Shown: positions 18,328-28,569, counted from the first letter of the stretch. The stretch is 64,000 nt of DNA from Rhodocytophaga rosea (GCF_010119975.1 NZ_CP048222.1:7540501-7604500), one strand, 5' to 3'. Notes: generated by a model not told the origin, from the sequence alone. Program-made: numbers and translations.

Positions 18328-19080
18328 CTAAAAGAACAGATAATACCTGCGGTTGAGGGCAGTTAACTCATCAGGCAAATGCTGTTGCCGCTTTTTATAA
18401 AAATTGTACATTTGTACAACCGGACTGGCTTTAAATCTGGCCAGTGTCTCTTGCAGTTCCTTTTCTTTTCCAGGTTTTCCCTTCAGTTCTCTTTCTTTTT
18501 CACGTGAAAATGTTTCCGGGCAGAACACATCAGTTTGACTGATTTTTTCCGGGGTAATCGTATATAAATTTGAAAGCAAAGGCTCTAAATACTGAGTTAT
18601 ATCTCGGCTCAACTGCAACTGATATTGTTTTCTAAGGCTGTCTTTAGCAGGGGAGGGGAGTTTTGAATTTATTTTGGAAAGCAAGTCAGTATAATTTTCA
18701 ACATGATCGCTTAGAATTGTATTGTGTAAAGAAAAGATCTTCTTCACATCTGGGCACAGCTTCAAATCTTCATCAAGTTCGCTGGTAAACCAATTGCTGA
18801 TAAAGTATTTATAGCCCTCAATGTGGATTTTTAGTGAATCAGTGCCGCCTGCTCCAGTTTTGTAAAGACTATCGATTGTAGAAAGTAACTGGCTGGGGGA
18901 AGTAAGCAGACTGTCCCTACGATACATGGCTGCCGCACTCATGTTTTGCTCTTTTGACGACTCATCAGCTAAAGAAGGGTCAGTAGTACTTGAATCATTG
19001 GACGAACAGGCCATAAGCAATAAAAGCAGCCTTAGTAAAATACCCTCATAAACAATTCTCATTTTCATAATTTTAAACAT
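18328..19080 (-). CDS. Lipoprotein of the conjugative operon, function unknown
   Basis: 250 residues with a lipoprotein signal (LLRLLLLLMAC, Cys as first mature residue) followed by a Ser/Asp-rich spacer and a mostly helical, charged body. I recognise no family. It lies between traG and the traI-like gene, with gaps below 30 bp on both sides, so it is a structural or surface-exclusion candidate of the transfer apparatus. Alternative ATGs at codons 5 and 7 are possible. Confidence 0.65.
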   Translation of the reverse strand: MFKIMKMRIVYEGILLRLLLLLMACSSNDSSTTDPSLADESSKEQNMSAAAMYRRDSLLTSPSQLLSTIDSLYKTGAGGTDSLKIHIEGYKYFISNWFTSELDEDLKLCPDVKKIFSLHNTILSDHVENYTDLLSKINSKLPSPAKDSLRKQYQLQLSRDITQYLEPLLSNLYTITPEKISQTDVFCPETFSREKERELKGKPGKEKELQETLARFKASPVVQMYNFYKKRQQHLPDELTALNRRYYLFF

Positions 19081-19105
19081 AGCTGTAGGTGGTTAATGGT
19101 TTGTA

Positions 19106-21316
19106 TTAAAATATGCCTTCCCTGATTTCCTGGCCGGATTCTTTAATGGCTACCTCTATAGAGCCATATTTTTCTTTTTTCCCAAACAATTTGATTTTTT
19201 CCTTCTGCTCCGTTGAATATGTGATGTACTCTTCTGCTGATACCTCTACTGCATAGACTTTTGAAAGCTGGCCACCCAGGCTGATGAAAACTTCTTTGTA
19301 TCTGCGATCTTTTTTTAAATCCTTGTTAATGGATAGCACTTGTGATTTTTCCTTTTCAGTAAGCCCAAGCAAGGTCTGGATCTGATCGAACCGGTTCATG
19401 AACTTGCGCTGGTCAAGCAGAATTTTGCAGTCAGAGTTGTTGATAATGGCATCTTTTACAACCTGGTTGCCAATGATGTCATCTATTTCCTGTGTAACTA
19501 CAATAGCCTCCCCGAAAAATTTCCTAACCGTTTTAAAGAGGTATTTTATAAATTCAGCAGTGCCTTCTTTGGCTATGGCCTTCCAGGCCTCTTCAATCAA
19601 AATCATTTTCCGAATACCATTAAGCTTCCGCATCTTGGAGATAAAGGTTTCCATAATAATGAGTGTTACCACCGGAAAAAGAATCGGGTGATCTTTAATG
19701 TTGTCTAATTCAAATACAATAAAAGTTTCATGCAGAAGGTCCAGATTTTTATTGGAGTTGAGCAGAAAGTCGAATTCACCTCCTTTGTAGTACCTTTTGA
19801 GTATGTATAGGAAATTATGAACGTCAAAATGCCGCTCTTTAAAATGCTCATTTTGCTCAAGCAATTGGCGGAATGGCCCGTCAAAAAAATCATAGAAGGT
19901 ATCAAAGCAGGGAAACACAGCCGCATTCTCCCGGAGCATGTTATAATACAGACTAACCGCATCGGAAACTGTAGAATATTCAGCCTGACTTACCTTCTCA
20001 CCTTCCCGTTTCCATAATGCCATCAGCAACGTTTTTACGCTTTCTTTTTTCTCTACATCTATCTCACGGCTTTCTACAAAGAAAGGATTAAAGCTGATCG
20101 GCTGCTTTTCATCATAGGTAAAATACACACCCTTTACCAAATCGCATAGGCCTTTGTAGCTATGGCCTACATCTACGAGAAGAATGTGGGTGCCCTGGTC
20201 ATGATACTGGCGGACCATATGATTGGTGAAGAAAGATTTACCGCTTCCAGATGGACCAAGAATGAATTTATTGCGGTTAGTGATTACGCCAAGTTTCATT
20301 GGTTCGTCTGAAATATCCACATGAACAGGCCTTCCTGCAATACGGTCAATGAGTTTGATACCGAAAGGTGAGGGAGAATCCCGGTAATTTGTCTCAAGAT
20401 TCAAAAAGCAACTGGCTTGCTCGGAAAAAGTAGTAAAAGTCTCCTCACAGGGGAAATCACCAGCATTTCCCGGAATACCACTCCAGAATAAAGTTCCAAT
20501 ATCAATGGTGGCTTCCCTGGGACGGCAATCCATTTGCACCACTGCTGAACCAGTCAGATTTCTGAGCTTCTTCAGCTCTTCCTTATCTTCACTCCAGACC
20601 AAAATATTAAAATGTGCCCGTACAGAAAGGTGTTGGCCGCTGATGGCATCATGGAGAAATTGCTCAGTGCGGACCATGTTTGTTTCGTTTTCACGGGAAT
20701 ATCTGGAAAGAGAGCGTAGATTGGCTTTTTTGCCTTCCAGCATTTTCATTCGTTTGTTATGGTCGTCAACAAAAATGTACTGGTTATACAAATGACTGCA
20801 GGGTAGGTTGAGCCCAACATGGGAGGCAAACCCTAAAGAAAACCGCGATCGGTCGGTGGATAATTTTTCATATTTTATCTCAGTCTCCACCTTTGTAGGC
20901 AGATCATCTACCTGTGCAATTGTAAACAGGCTACAATTCTTATTGCCGATCTTGAGACCATCTGTAAAATCTATGTCCTGCAAGGCCAGGCCGTCTAGTG
21001 ATAAGGTTAGGTATTTTTCAATTAGCCCTGGCTTTTCTTCCGTGCCGGCTATTTGATCAATATGAACAGGCTTAAAAGTAAAAAAGCCTGAATCAGTGAG
21101 AATCTTGATGAATTGGCCAGATTTATCAAAAAAGTCAGCTATTACCTTTTCGTCCAGCATATCTTTGGGAACTATATGTTTTCTGGTAAGTGAAGAAAAC
21201 ATGCCAGTGTGCCTGGTGCGGTCTTCAGAGGTCTTGGTCAAATATAGGTAACAGGTATGGTGCAGGAAAGGACGTTCGTTGAAATTCCGTTCAAACGCCC
21301 TTGTTAACATAGTCAT
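19106..21316 (-). CDS. traG: Conjugation ATPase TraG (VirB4-like), N-terminus lost
   Basis: 736 residues from the ATG at 21316. Walker A is FILGPSGSGKSFFTNH, Walker B MILIEEAWKAI, and the late motif VVTQEIDDIIGNQV is present, so the RecA-like ATPase half is complete; it energises pilus assembly and transfer. The family is about 100 residues longer at the N-terminus. Upstream of the ATG the same frame still encodes typical TraG sequence (YTVIHKQDWF) until a stop at 21392-21394; there an 8-bp tandem duplication breaks the frame, and before it only VKAIRCLPN is recognisable in another frame. The gene is therefore a 5'-truncated, frameshifted derivative and probably inactive. Confidence 0.88.
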   Translation of the reverse strand: MTMLTRAFERNFNERPFLHHTCYLYLTKTSEDRTRHTGMFSSLTRKHIVPKDMLDEKVIADFFDKSGQFIKILTDSGFFTFKPVHIDQIAGTEEKPGLIEKYLTLSLDGLALQDIDFTDGLKIGNKNCSLFTIAQVDDLPTKVETEIKYEKLSTDRSRFSLGFASHVGLNLPCSHLYNQYIFVDDHNKRMKMLEGKKANLRSLSRYSRENETNMVRTEQFLHDAISGQHLSVRAHFNILVWSEDKEELKKLRNLTGSAVVQMDCRPREATIDIGTLFWSGIPGNAGDFPCEETFTTFSEQASCFLNLETNYRDSPSPFGIKLIDRIAGRPVHVDISDEPMKLGVITNRNKFILGPSGSGKSFFTNHMVRQYHDQGTHILLVDVGHSYKGLCDLVKGVYFTYDEKQPISFNPFFVESREIDVEKKESVKTLLMALWKREGEKVSQAEYSTVSDAVSLYYNMLRENAAVFPCFDTFYDFFDGPFRQLLEQNEHFKERHFDVHNFLYILKRYYKGGEFDFLLNSNKNLDLLHETFIVFELDNIKDHPILFPVVTLIIMETFISKMRKLNGIRKMILIEEAWKAIAKEGTAEFIKYLFKTVRKFFGEAIVVTQEIDDIIGNQVVKDAIINNSDCKILLDQRKFMNRFDQIQTLLGLTEKEKSQVLSINKDLKKDRRYKEVFISLGGQLSKVYAVEVSAEEYITYSTEQKEKIKLFGKKEKYGSIEVAIKESGQEIREGIF

Positions 21317-21623
21317 TTCATTAGCAAAAGAAGGCGTATACCGGTCATCTAAAAACCAGTCTTGCTTGTGGATGACTGTGTAATTGTGTAATTAGGTAAA
21401 CACCTGATTGCTTTTACAAAATTGGAATGGAACAGTTTTCATTGTTGCACTATTTGTTTTAATTACAGTTCTGTTTTACTCAATAAATTATGAAAGTAGA
21501 TTTTAAACCAAAAAAGATATAATTGCATAACGAGTAGATATAAAGTTAGTAACATTGATTATCGAAAATCGACATTCGACTGAATAAGTTATATAAGTTT
21601 AATTTTAATTGAATAAATGATAT
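21317..21623. other. Decayed 5' end of traG and junction to HEPN gene
   Basis: On the minus strand 21317-21391 continues traG in frame and 21391-21438 continues it in another frame (FVKAIRCLPN), then homology ends at a stop (21439-21441). Beyond that the DNA is very AT-rich and has no tra-like coding; it presumably carries the promoter of the plus-strand HEPN gene. The junction between old element and new DNA is near 21440. Confidence 0.65.
21378..21393. repeat. 8-bp tandem duplication disrupting traG
   Basis: GTGTAATT occurs twice in tandem (21378-21385, 21386-21393). Removing one copy joins LPN to YTVIHKQDWF in a single frame, exactly the family sequence. Confidence 0.8.
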
Positions 21624-22607
21624 ATGCTAGAAGGTAATATAATCTTGCCATATCCATTATTAATTAATACACATGCCATAGGATGCCAGTTTCCTGTAAT
21701 TATTGGGGGCTATGGCGGTACCGTAGGTTTACCACGTATAGATAAAAGCATTGACTATGATAATGGTTTTCATGACTTTTTGTTGCCACCCTTAGACGAT
21801 CAAATAAAAAAATTAGACAGTGATGAAGAAGAGAATTGGGGTCGTGTATGGGATTGGCCGGAAGGTAGGGTAGAGGTAAAAGCCTTTAAAATTTGGTTTC
21901 CACTAGTGAACATCACTAAAGGAAAAGAAATAGGTCAAACTATCACAGATGCTTTTGATAACTGGTTTGAATCATTTTTAGATTATTTACAGATCTTCTC
22001 TTTTGCAATAATTGGTGATCCAGGATCTGTTGAATCTAATCCATATTCTAGCGGAAAAAAGATTACTCTATTCTTTCGTAATGCAGACAATAAACTTACT
22101 ATCGGCTATCTTAAAAAGGAACCTAGAAAAATAACAGTACACATCACTTCGGGTATAAGAAAAGAAGAATTGGCTTTGGCATTCGAAGCAAGTTCTTACT
22201 CAAAGAAAATACCATTAGAGTATTCCTTAATGCTGGACAGTATTAAAGCATTACTATTTGCACAAGACTACCGTAAAGCAGTATTGGATGCAGCTACAGC
22301 GCTTGAGGTAGCAATTACCGAACGCATTAAAAATGAACTGGATACTTACGCTAATCCAAATCCAAAATTTGTTTCCAGTATATTGAATAAGTATCAGACA
22401 TTAGGAAATCGATTGCAATTGGCACAAATTCTAAATATTAGTCTTCCAACGGTTAACTATAAAGGAGAATCAATTAATTACGAGGTTGATATAGTTAGGC
22501 TTAGAAACCAAGCGGTACATTTTGGTGAAACACCTTCTGAATCAGAAGCCGACAAAGCAGTTAGAGTGGTTGAAGAAGCAGTGAGACAGCTTAATCCAAT
22601 TACTTAG
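21624..22607 (+). CDS. HEPN-motif protein of unknown function, candidate defence RNase
   Basis: 327 residues, no signal peptide or membrane segment. The N-terminal ~190 residues are an unrecognised mixed alpha/beta domain. The C-terminal part is helical and HEPN-like: DYRKAVLDAATALEVAITERIKNEL reads in the style of Apea/DUF4145-type HEPN domains, and the last helices contain LRNQAVH, an R-x4-H motif that is the catalytic signature of HEPN RNases, followed by a helix typical of the family. HEPN proteins act as RNA-cutting toxins or phage-defence effectors. It replaces the centre of a conjugative element and its codon use is more AT-rich than the tra genes, suggesting recent arrival. Function is inferred from motif only. 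Confidence 0.65.
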   Translation: MLEGNIILPYPLLINTHAIGCQFPVIIGGYGGTVGLPRIDKSIDYDNGFHDFLLPPLDDQIKKLDSDEEENWGRVWDWPEGRVEVKAFKIWFPLVNITKGKEIGQTITDAFDNWFESFLDYLQIFSFAIIGDPGSVESNPYSSGKKITLFFRNADNKLTIGYLKKEPRKITVHITSGIRKEELALAFEASSYSKKIPLEYSLMLDSIKALLFAQDYRKAVLDAATALEVAITERIKNELDTYANPNPKFVSSILNKYQTLGNRLQLAQILNISLPTVNYKGESINYEVDIVRLRNQAVHFGETPSESEADKAVRVVEEAVRQLNPIT

Positions 22608-22764
22608 AATTCCCCTACCTTAAATACATAGTCCTACAGCATTTAGTTTGGGTATAATAGAGGTAACAATTATACAGCTTTCTCATACTTAAACCCTTCC
22701 CAGTCGAAAGCTCTTAAAACGAACAGGCATAGAATATAATTTCCACAGTGTAATCAGTAACCAC

Positions 22765-23648
22765 AAGGAGTGAGTTTTATTGACAATAACTGCAAAGCAG
22801 TATTTAAGGGCAGTGAACTTGGAAAAGCTTTTAGTTGGAATAATCTAGCCAAACGTTTTGAGCCTGCTACTACATATAACAATAAAGCTAAAATCCATAC
22901 AAAATCTGATTTACCTGGCCAGTTAATTGTGACCAGAGAAACAATGAAAGCAGTTTCATCTGCCGTGGCTACTGTTTATCATCAGCTCCGGAAAGATCCA
23001 CTTCAGGGTGATTACTTTGAAAGTGCTTTTATCAGGAAATTGGATAAGATTGACCTGATCACTCCTTTACTTAATTATCCGGTGCCTTTGAGCGTGCAAC
23101 AAGTTACAGGGGTTGCAGAAAGGTTTAAAGCCTTTAAAAAGGCTAAACTTCCTCAAATTGAAAAAAAGGAGAAAGCTTATTTTAATAAGCAAGTGGACAT
23201 AGGATTGAAGTTTATTGAAAAGATGCAACAAAGTGAATTGAATGGAAAGCTGTCTTTCTTATTTCGATATAATTTAAGTGTTACTAAAAAGGGTGATCAA
23301 CTATTTCTTACCCATACGAAAGGAAAACATCTCAGTTTACCTCTTGAGGCTGATAAGCGTAGACTGGTCATGGGAGAGGGTAATATAATTCCTTTAATTG
23401 ATACAAGTAAGCTAATCCCATTCACAAAAAAAGAAAAGGATTTAATTGCCTTAATTGCCTCAGGGAAAGAAAATGTAGGAAATAAAAAATGCCAGCAAAT
23501 TATAAAGGTTGAACCTGTCCAGATGGCTAAAGTCAATCATACAGCTACAACTTTATTTGATGCAGCAGATTCACATAATTATGGTGAGGGGGTGGACAGC
23601 CATCATGGGCTAAATAAAAAGAAAAAAAGAAGGCAAAGAATTTCATGA
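22765..23648 (+). pseudogene. Relaxase (MobB/MobP-type) C-terminal fragment
   Basis: The frame opens after a TAA at 22758-22760 and begins with GVSFIDNNCKAVFKGSELGKAFS, the conserved segment that in Bacteroidota relaxases follows the nuclease domain. The N-terminal relaxase domain with the catalytic Tyr and HUH histidines is absent and no ATG precedes this part; a GTG at 22770 could only start a fragment. The rest is a basic helical tail ending in KKKKRRQR. It lies just upstream of the coupling protein, as intact relaxase genes do. Without the nuclease domain it cannot nick an oriT. Confidence 0.78.
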
Positions 23649-23698
23649 TATTTTTATTAGTATTGCCAATATTCTTGAAATTTTAATGAAATGATTTA

Positions 23699-25720
23699 AT
23701 GGAGGACCAGAGAGCCTATATCAAGCTGATGCATTTTACCAGAGCAATCAGCCTTGTAATCCTTTTTATTCATTTTTATGTGGCTTGCTACCTTTTTTTT
23801 GAGCAAGCAGGATTAGTGCATCCAATAATTTGGGAATTGCTTCTGCGGTTTCAAAAGAGTGGGCTGCTCGACAATGGTTACATTACCAAAATACTTTCCT
23901 TTGCTTTCCTTGCTGTTTCCTGTTTAGGAACCACTGGCAGCCAATCTGAAGACATTACCTGGAGAAAAACTTTCCCTTGTCTTCTTTTGGGCCCATTTAT
24001 TTTTTTCGGCTCAGGCATTCTCTTCTTGCTACCAATATCAATACTGTTAAAAGTTGTTTTATACATTGTATTTACCACACTTGGGTACTTACTACTTTTA
24101 AAAGGAGGGAGTTATATCAGCCGTATTTTGAAAGATAATTTGCTGCAGGATATATTTAACGAGAAAAATCAGTCTTTCCCCCAGGAGGAGCGTTACCTGG
24201 AAAATAAGTACTCAGTAAATATTCCTACCCTGTACTCAATACGGGGCCGAAAGCGAAAAGGCTGGATAAATATAGTAAACCCTTTCAGAGGTGGGATGGT
24301 ACTGGGTACACCAGGGTCTGGTAAATCATTTGTCTTTGTAAATGCTTATATCAGGCAACTGATCAGCAAAGGCTTTTCCATGTATATTTATGATTACAAA
24401 TTTGATGACCTCTCTCTGATAGCCTATAATACATTGCTATTAAACCAGCATAAATATATAGTCAGGCCTGAGTTCTATGTGATCAATTTTGATAATCCCA
24501 AAAAAAGCCATCGGTGTAATCCACTTTTACCCTCAATGATGAGCGATATTTCAGATGCCTATGAGAGTGCTTCCACCATTATGTTGAATCTGAACCGGAG
24601 CTGGATCGCAAAACAAGGTGACTTTTTTGTCGAATCGCCTATCAACTTCGTAACCTCTGTCATCTGGTTTTTGAAATTATACCAGGATGGAAAATATTGC
24701 ACCTTCCCGCATGTAATTGAATTCTTAAGTGCCAAATACGAGGAAATCTTCCCAATTTTAGGTGCTTATAAGGAAATTGAGGTTTATGTAAAGCCTTTCA
24801 TTGCAGCTTACGAAGCAGGAGCTTCTGAGCAACTGGAGGGGCAAATTGCTTCTGCCAGGATCGGGCTGGCTCGCTTGGCTTCCCCACAACTCTACTGGGT
24901 AATGTCAGGCAATGACTTTACCCTTGATATAAACAATCCCCAAAAACCTAAGATTCTCTGCGTAGGTAATAATCCTGAAAGGCAAAGTATTTATGGGGCA
25001 GCTTTAGGGCTTTATAATGCGCGATTAGTAAAACTGATCAATAGAAAAGGAAAAATCCCGTCTGCCATTGTGATTGATGAATTATCCACTATCTTTTTTA
25101 AGGGCTTAGATAATTTGATAGCAACCGCCAGAAGCAATAAAGTGGCCACCTTGCTTGGGTTCCAGGATTTTAGCCAACTGGAAAGGGATTATGGCAAAAG
25201 CGAAGCCACGGTGATTGAAAACGTGATCGGCAATATATTTATTGGGCAAGTAGTAGGCGATACTGGCCGAAAACTATCAGAGCGTTTTGGAAAGATCAAC
25301 CAAAAGAAACAATCCCTCACTACTTCTTACAACGGGACTTCAGTAAGCCTTTCAACTTCGCTGAATTACCGTATACCCCCTTCTGTAATGGCAGAACTGA
25401 GCCAGGGTACATTCGTAGGGGCCGTAGCTGATGAGCGGGAGCAGGAAATAAAATTAAAAGTGTTTCATGCCCAGATGGTGGTTGCTGAAAAAGAGATCAG
25501 GGAAGAAATGGCAAATTATGTATCTATTCCTGAGTTCAGGAAGGATTTCTTTACCCATCCTGATAGCGGCGCAGATATAAGTAATGATATCATTCATGAT
25601 AATTATTTGAATATCAAAAAAGATATAAAAAATATCATTAAAGAGGAACTTGAGCGCATCTCTCAAGACCCGGATTTAAAGCGCTTGATAAGGGAAAAAA
25701 CACAAAATCAAAATATATAA
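23699..25720 (+). CDS. Type IV secretion coupling protein (VirD4/TraD-like, MobC-TraG group)
   Basis: 673 residues. Four membrane helices occupy about the first 145 residues, then a RecA/FtsK-like ATPase: Walker A VLGTPGSGKSF, Walker B SAIVIDELSTIF, and GFQDFSQLERDYG as the sensor motif. This is the coupling ATPase that links the relaxosome to the transfer channel at the inner membrane. It follows the relaxase remnant with a short gap, on the strand opposite to the tra operon, as in CTnDOT-like elements. The frame is intact. Confidence 0.92.
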   Translation: MEDQRAYIKLMHFTRAISLVILFIHFYVACYLFFEQAGLVHPIIWELLLRFQKSGLLDNGYITKILSFAFLAVSCLGTTGSQSEDITWRKTFPCLLLGPFIFFGSGILFLLPISILLKVVLYIVFTTLGYLLLLKGGSYISRILKDNLLQDIFNEKNQSFPQEERYLENKYSVNIPTLYSIRGRKRKGWINIVNPFRGGMVLGTPGSGKSFVFVNAYIRQLISKGFSMYIYDYKFDDLSLIAYNTLLLNQHKYIVRPEFYVINFDNPKKSHRCNPLLPSMMSDISDAYESASTIMLNLNRSWIAKQGDFFVESPINFVTSVIWFLKLYQDGKYCTFPHVIEFLSAKYEEIFPILGAYKEIEVYVKPFIAAYEAGASEQLEGQIASARIGLARLASPQLYWVMSGNDFTLDINNPQKPKILCVGNNPERQSIYGAALGLYNARLVKLINRKGKIPSAIVIDELSTIFFKGLDNLIATARSNKVATLLGFQDFSQLERDYGKSEATVIENVIGNIFIGQVVGDTGRKLSERFGKINQKKQSLTTSYNGTSVSLSTSLNYRIPPSVMAELSQGTFVGAVADEREQEIKLKVFHAQMVVAEKEIREEMANYVSIPEFRKDFFTHPDSGADISNDIIHDNYLNIKKDIKNIIKEELERISQDPDLKRLIREKTQNQNI

Positions 25721-25724
25721 AATT

Positions 25725-26092
25725 ATGAAAGAACAATTAGGCGAAAGGCTGACAGAGCTCAGGGAAGATCTCTCCAAAAGAACAGGCGAAAAATGGCCTA
25801 TGGGTAAGGTGGCGCAGGCGACAGGTATCACACAAAATATGATTGAACGCATTGAAGGGGCAAGGGTGGTACGATGGAAACTTACCTGGCTTTGTTTAAT
25901 TTTTATTACAGTAAAGGCTATAACCTAAACTGGCTGATTATAGAAAATAACCAGGTTTTTTCAAAATACAGGGTTTCGGAAGATAAAAATTCTATTGAGA
26001 TAGAACGGTTGCTCATTAAGATTGAAAACTTTAAAAAAGAAATGGACCAATCCGTAGATATGATGATTATGGACATGCTAGTGAACTCTTAG
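25725..26092 (+). pseudogene. XRE-type helix-turn-helix regulator, frameshifted
   Basis: The first frame (25725-25928) gives an XRE helix-turn-helix (LTELREDLSKRTGEKWPMGKVAQATGITQNMIERIEG). A second frame continues with METYLALFNFYYSKGYNLNWLI, the usual second half of such proteins. The break is at GGGG (25857-25860); one more G would give an uninterrupted IEGGKGGTMETYL. Together about 122 residues. It starts five bases after the coupling protein. Either a real one-base loss or a homopolymer read error. Confidence 0.75.
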
Positions 26093-26146
26093 GCAAATAT
26101 CTGTTCTATATTGTATTCCTTATAAATTTTACCAAATTTCATCCCG

Positions 26147-27307
26147 ATGGAGAACTCAAATCAAAGAATGGAGCCAAATAAAAAGCCTGCCCTAGCAAAG
26201 AAAAACACCTTAAGTGAATATATAGATTTGATCCCTGAAAAACGGCCGGAAGAAGCTGTAACTCCACAAGGTCATTTAGATCATCCAGGGTCAACAACGC
26301 CAGAGAAAGGAAAGAAAAAAAAGGAAGATCAACCCGTTGAAGTGCTGCCAAACCGCAGTTGGGTGACTAATTTTTACCATAATTATATAAAAGCCATTGA
26401 GAGGGCTGATTTAGATCCCCGGCAGCTACAAAAGCAAATGAATAAAGATAGTGCTGAGAGTAGTATAAAGATCCGACCTAAAGAGGTAGTATCCCCCTTT
26501 AAAAGCATATTACTTGTGCCCCCTGTCAAACATGAGCGGGAAAAGTTGCTAACGGCTGTAGCAGATTTTCCGGTAATAAGGGCTTTTAAGGAAATCCTGG
26601 AAGAAAAAAAGTTTACAACTTCCATAACACAACAACAAGGTATCCAACCAAGCGCACATCGCCTATACACAAACCTATCAGAGCCAATATCTAACCGAGG
26701 TAAATTTGCTTTTACTTTGCAGGATGTACCTGTAAAGGAATTTGAAAAATTAGGTATCAGTCAGGAGTATCTGCTAAAAGATGGTATGTTGGATAAATTA
26801 TTAAAAGGAGAGAAAACTAAGCCGGTCGAAAACCTGAGCATCACAAGTAATGATGGTAAAATAAAATACTATGCAGCATCTTTTCATTTGGATAAAAATC
26901 CTGATGGCTCTGTTGGGTTAAAACTTCATTACCTTCCCGCACAATTGAAAAATGAAATTAGCCCTGGTATAAACTTCAAAATACCTCAAACTGTAAAAGG
27001 AGTGAATCTCTCCATGCAGGAGCAGAAAGACTTAAAAGAAGGAAAAGAAATCAGGCTTTTGGGACTAAAATCAATAAGCGGAACTTACTATGATGCAACT
27101 CTGAGGGTAGACTTAATAGAAAATAAGCTGAAATTTTCAAATCCTACCCCTTCCCATGTAAAAACAAATAAGCAGGTAGAAAATAATGTAGCAAATGAAA
27201 AAGATGTTGTTGCAAAGAGGCAGGGAAATTATGTAGATTTACCAAGCAGGCAAACGGGGGAAAGTAAGGAAAAACAGGCCCAAAAATCAAAAGGGATGCG
27301 GTTATAA
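26147..27307 (+). CDS. DUF4099/DUF3945 protein of conjugative elements
   Basis: 386 residues, soluble and very Lys/Glu-rich. A disordered N-terminal third is followed by a DUF4099-type module (VPVKEFEKLGISQEYL, LDKLLKGEKTKP) and then a DUF3945-type module (LSMQEQKDLKEGKEIRLLGL, then YYDATLRVDLIENKLKF). Both domains are found almost only on Bacteroidota mobile elements, often near mobilisation genes; their biochemical role is unknown. It is on the coupling-protein side of the element. Confidence 0.75.
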   Translation: MENSNQRMEPNKKPALAKKNTLSEYIDLIPEKRPEEAVTPQGHLDHPGSTTPEKGKKKKEDQPVEVLPNRSWVTNFYHNYIKAIERADLDPRQLQKQMNKDSAESSIKIRPKEVVSPFKSILLVPPVKHEREKLLTAVADFPVIRAFKEILEEKKFTTSITQQQGIQPSAHRLYTNLSEPISNRGKFAFTLQDVPVKEFEKLGISQEYLLKDGMLDKLLKGEKTKPVENLSITSNDGKIKYYAASFHLDKNPDGSVGLKLHYLPAQLKNEISPGINFKIPQTVKGVNLSMQEQKDLKEGKEIRLLGLKSISGTYYDATLRVDLIENKLKFSNPTPSHVKTNKQVENNVANEKDVVAKRQGNYVDLPSRQTGESKEKQAQKSKGMRL

Positions 27308-27396
27308 GTTAGTGTCGTAGATAGGGTTAATTATTTATACAAGGCTGTTTCCTGGTATTGCCCACACTTGTTTGTTGCCCTGCATTACAGGAAGTT

Positions 27397-27900
27397 ATGA
27401 AAATAAACCTTGAAGAAATTCCTTTCAAACAGATAGAAAAGTTAGGCATTAATCGTCAGATTTTAGAACAAACTGGTAACCTTGATAAGCTGTTAAACGG
27501 AGAAAGAACAGGGGTGATTCCTGATTTAAAAACCACCCTGGATGGTGTGGAAAAGACCTTTGCTGCCCACCTGAAACTGGAAAGAAACAAGGAAGGGAAA
27601 TTGCAGTTTAAAATAGAAGCACCCCGGATTGAAGATGCTATTAAAATAGCCCGGCAAGCGGATATAACCCGTGAGAAAATACCATTTTCTCAGATAGAAA
27701 AATTTGGCATCAGTAAAGAAAGCCTACAACAAAGCGGTGACCTGGAAAAACTTTTGAAAGGGGAGAAAACCGGTATCATCCATAATATAACATTTATAAT
27801 TAGCGGACAGGAAAAAAAGGCTTCTGCCAGATTGTACCTCATTGTTGCCCCTGACCACTCACTTAAGTTCCAAATGGATTTTATCAAACCTGGAAAGTAA
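27397..27900 (+). CDS. Protein of two tandem DUF4099-type repeats
   Basis: 167 residues from the ATG at 27397, preceded by a good ACAGGAAG ribosome site (the longer frame starts with TTG). Two internal repeats of about 70 residues: IPFKQIEKLGINRQILEQ...LDKLLNGERTG and IPFSQIEKFGISKESLQQ...LEKLLKGEKTG. The same module occurs once in the upstream 386-residue protein, so it looks like a duplicated piece of that gene. Function unknown. Confidence 0.72.
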   Translation: MKINLEEIPFKQIEKLGINRQILEQTGNLDKLLNGERTGVIPDLKTTLDGVEKTFAAHLKLERNKEGKLQFKIEAPRIEDAIKIARQADITREKIPFSQIEKFGISKESLQQSGDLEKLLKGEKTGIIHNITFIISGQEKKASARLYLIVAPDHSLKFQMDFIKPGK

Positions 27901-28569
27901 AAGGAGACACACATTCCTTGAAAATAGTAGCTTTAAAACAATTTCATGCTTGTTGTTTTGTTCAAAGACAATCATATAACCTCATCTGTTATTTCATTTT
28001 ATTACTCATTCCAAATATAATTTTGATGTCATTGCATGATGACTAATAATATAAACTGGTCAATAAATACTTGCCTTTCTTGTAACTCCATTAATATTTA
28101 ATCAGTATGCCCTCCCTGCAAAATCAGCCATAATGGCAGCAGTTACAAATACTGGTTAAATTAATCAAAGTAACGATAGCTAATTTTCATGAGTTTTTGT
28201 TACCATGCTTGTAGGGTATTCTACCAACCCTTTTTTGACTTTTTATGCTAGGCTACCCACTTTATTAAAGCTCAGACTATACCAGGCAACTGATCCTTTT
28301 AGAGAAAGTACTTATTCCTTATTGCATTCTAATCTTAGTATGCAAATGTAGAAAATTGGATTGAAAGCTAATTTTACCTTCAAATCTGCAAAAGGCACAT
28401 TCATTTCTACAAATTGCTCATTGGCGTTAGCTAGGACCTAACTGAAAGAATAACTTTAACCTGGTGAGGGATGGTCCTAAGAAGTATCTTGTTGTGATAA
28501 ACTTGCCTCAAGCACTTCCCTTTAACTCTAAAATATTCTACATTACTATTGGTTTTCAACCCTTTGGTT
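27901..28569. other. AT-rich gap at the right edge of the conjugative remnant
   Basis: About 670 bases. No gene, integrase, tRNA or clear att repeat recognised. It must hold the promoter of the sensor kinase and one boundary of the mobile element is likely within it. Confidence 0.4.
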
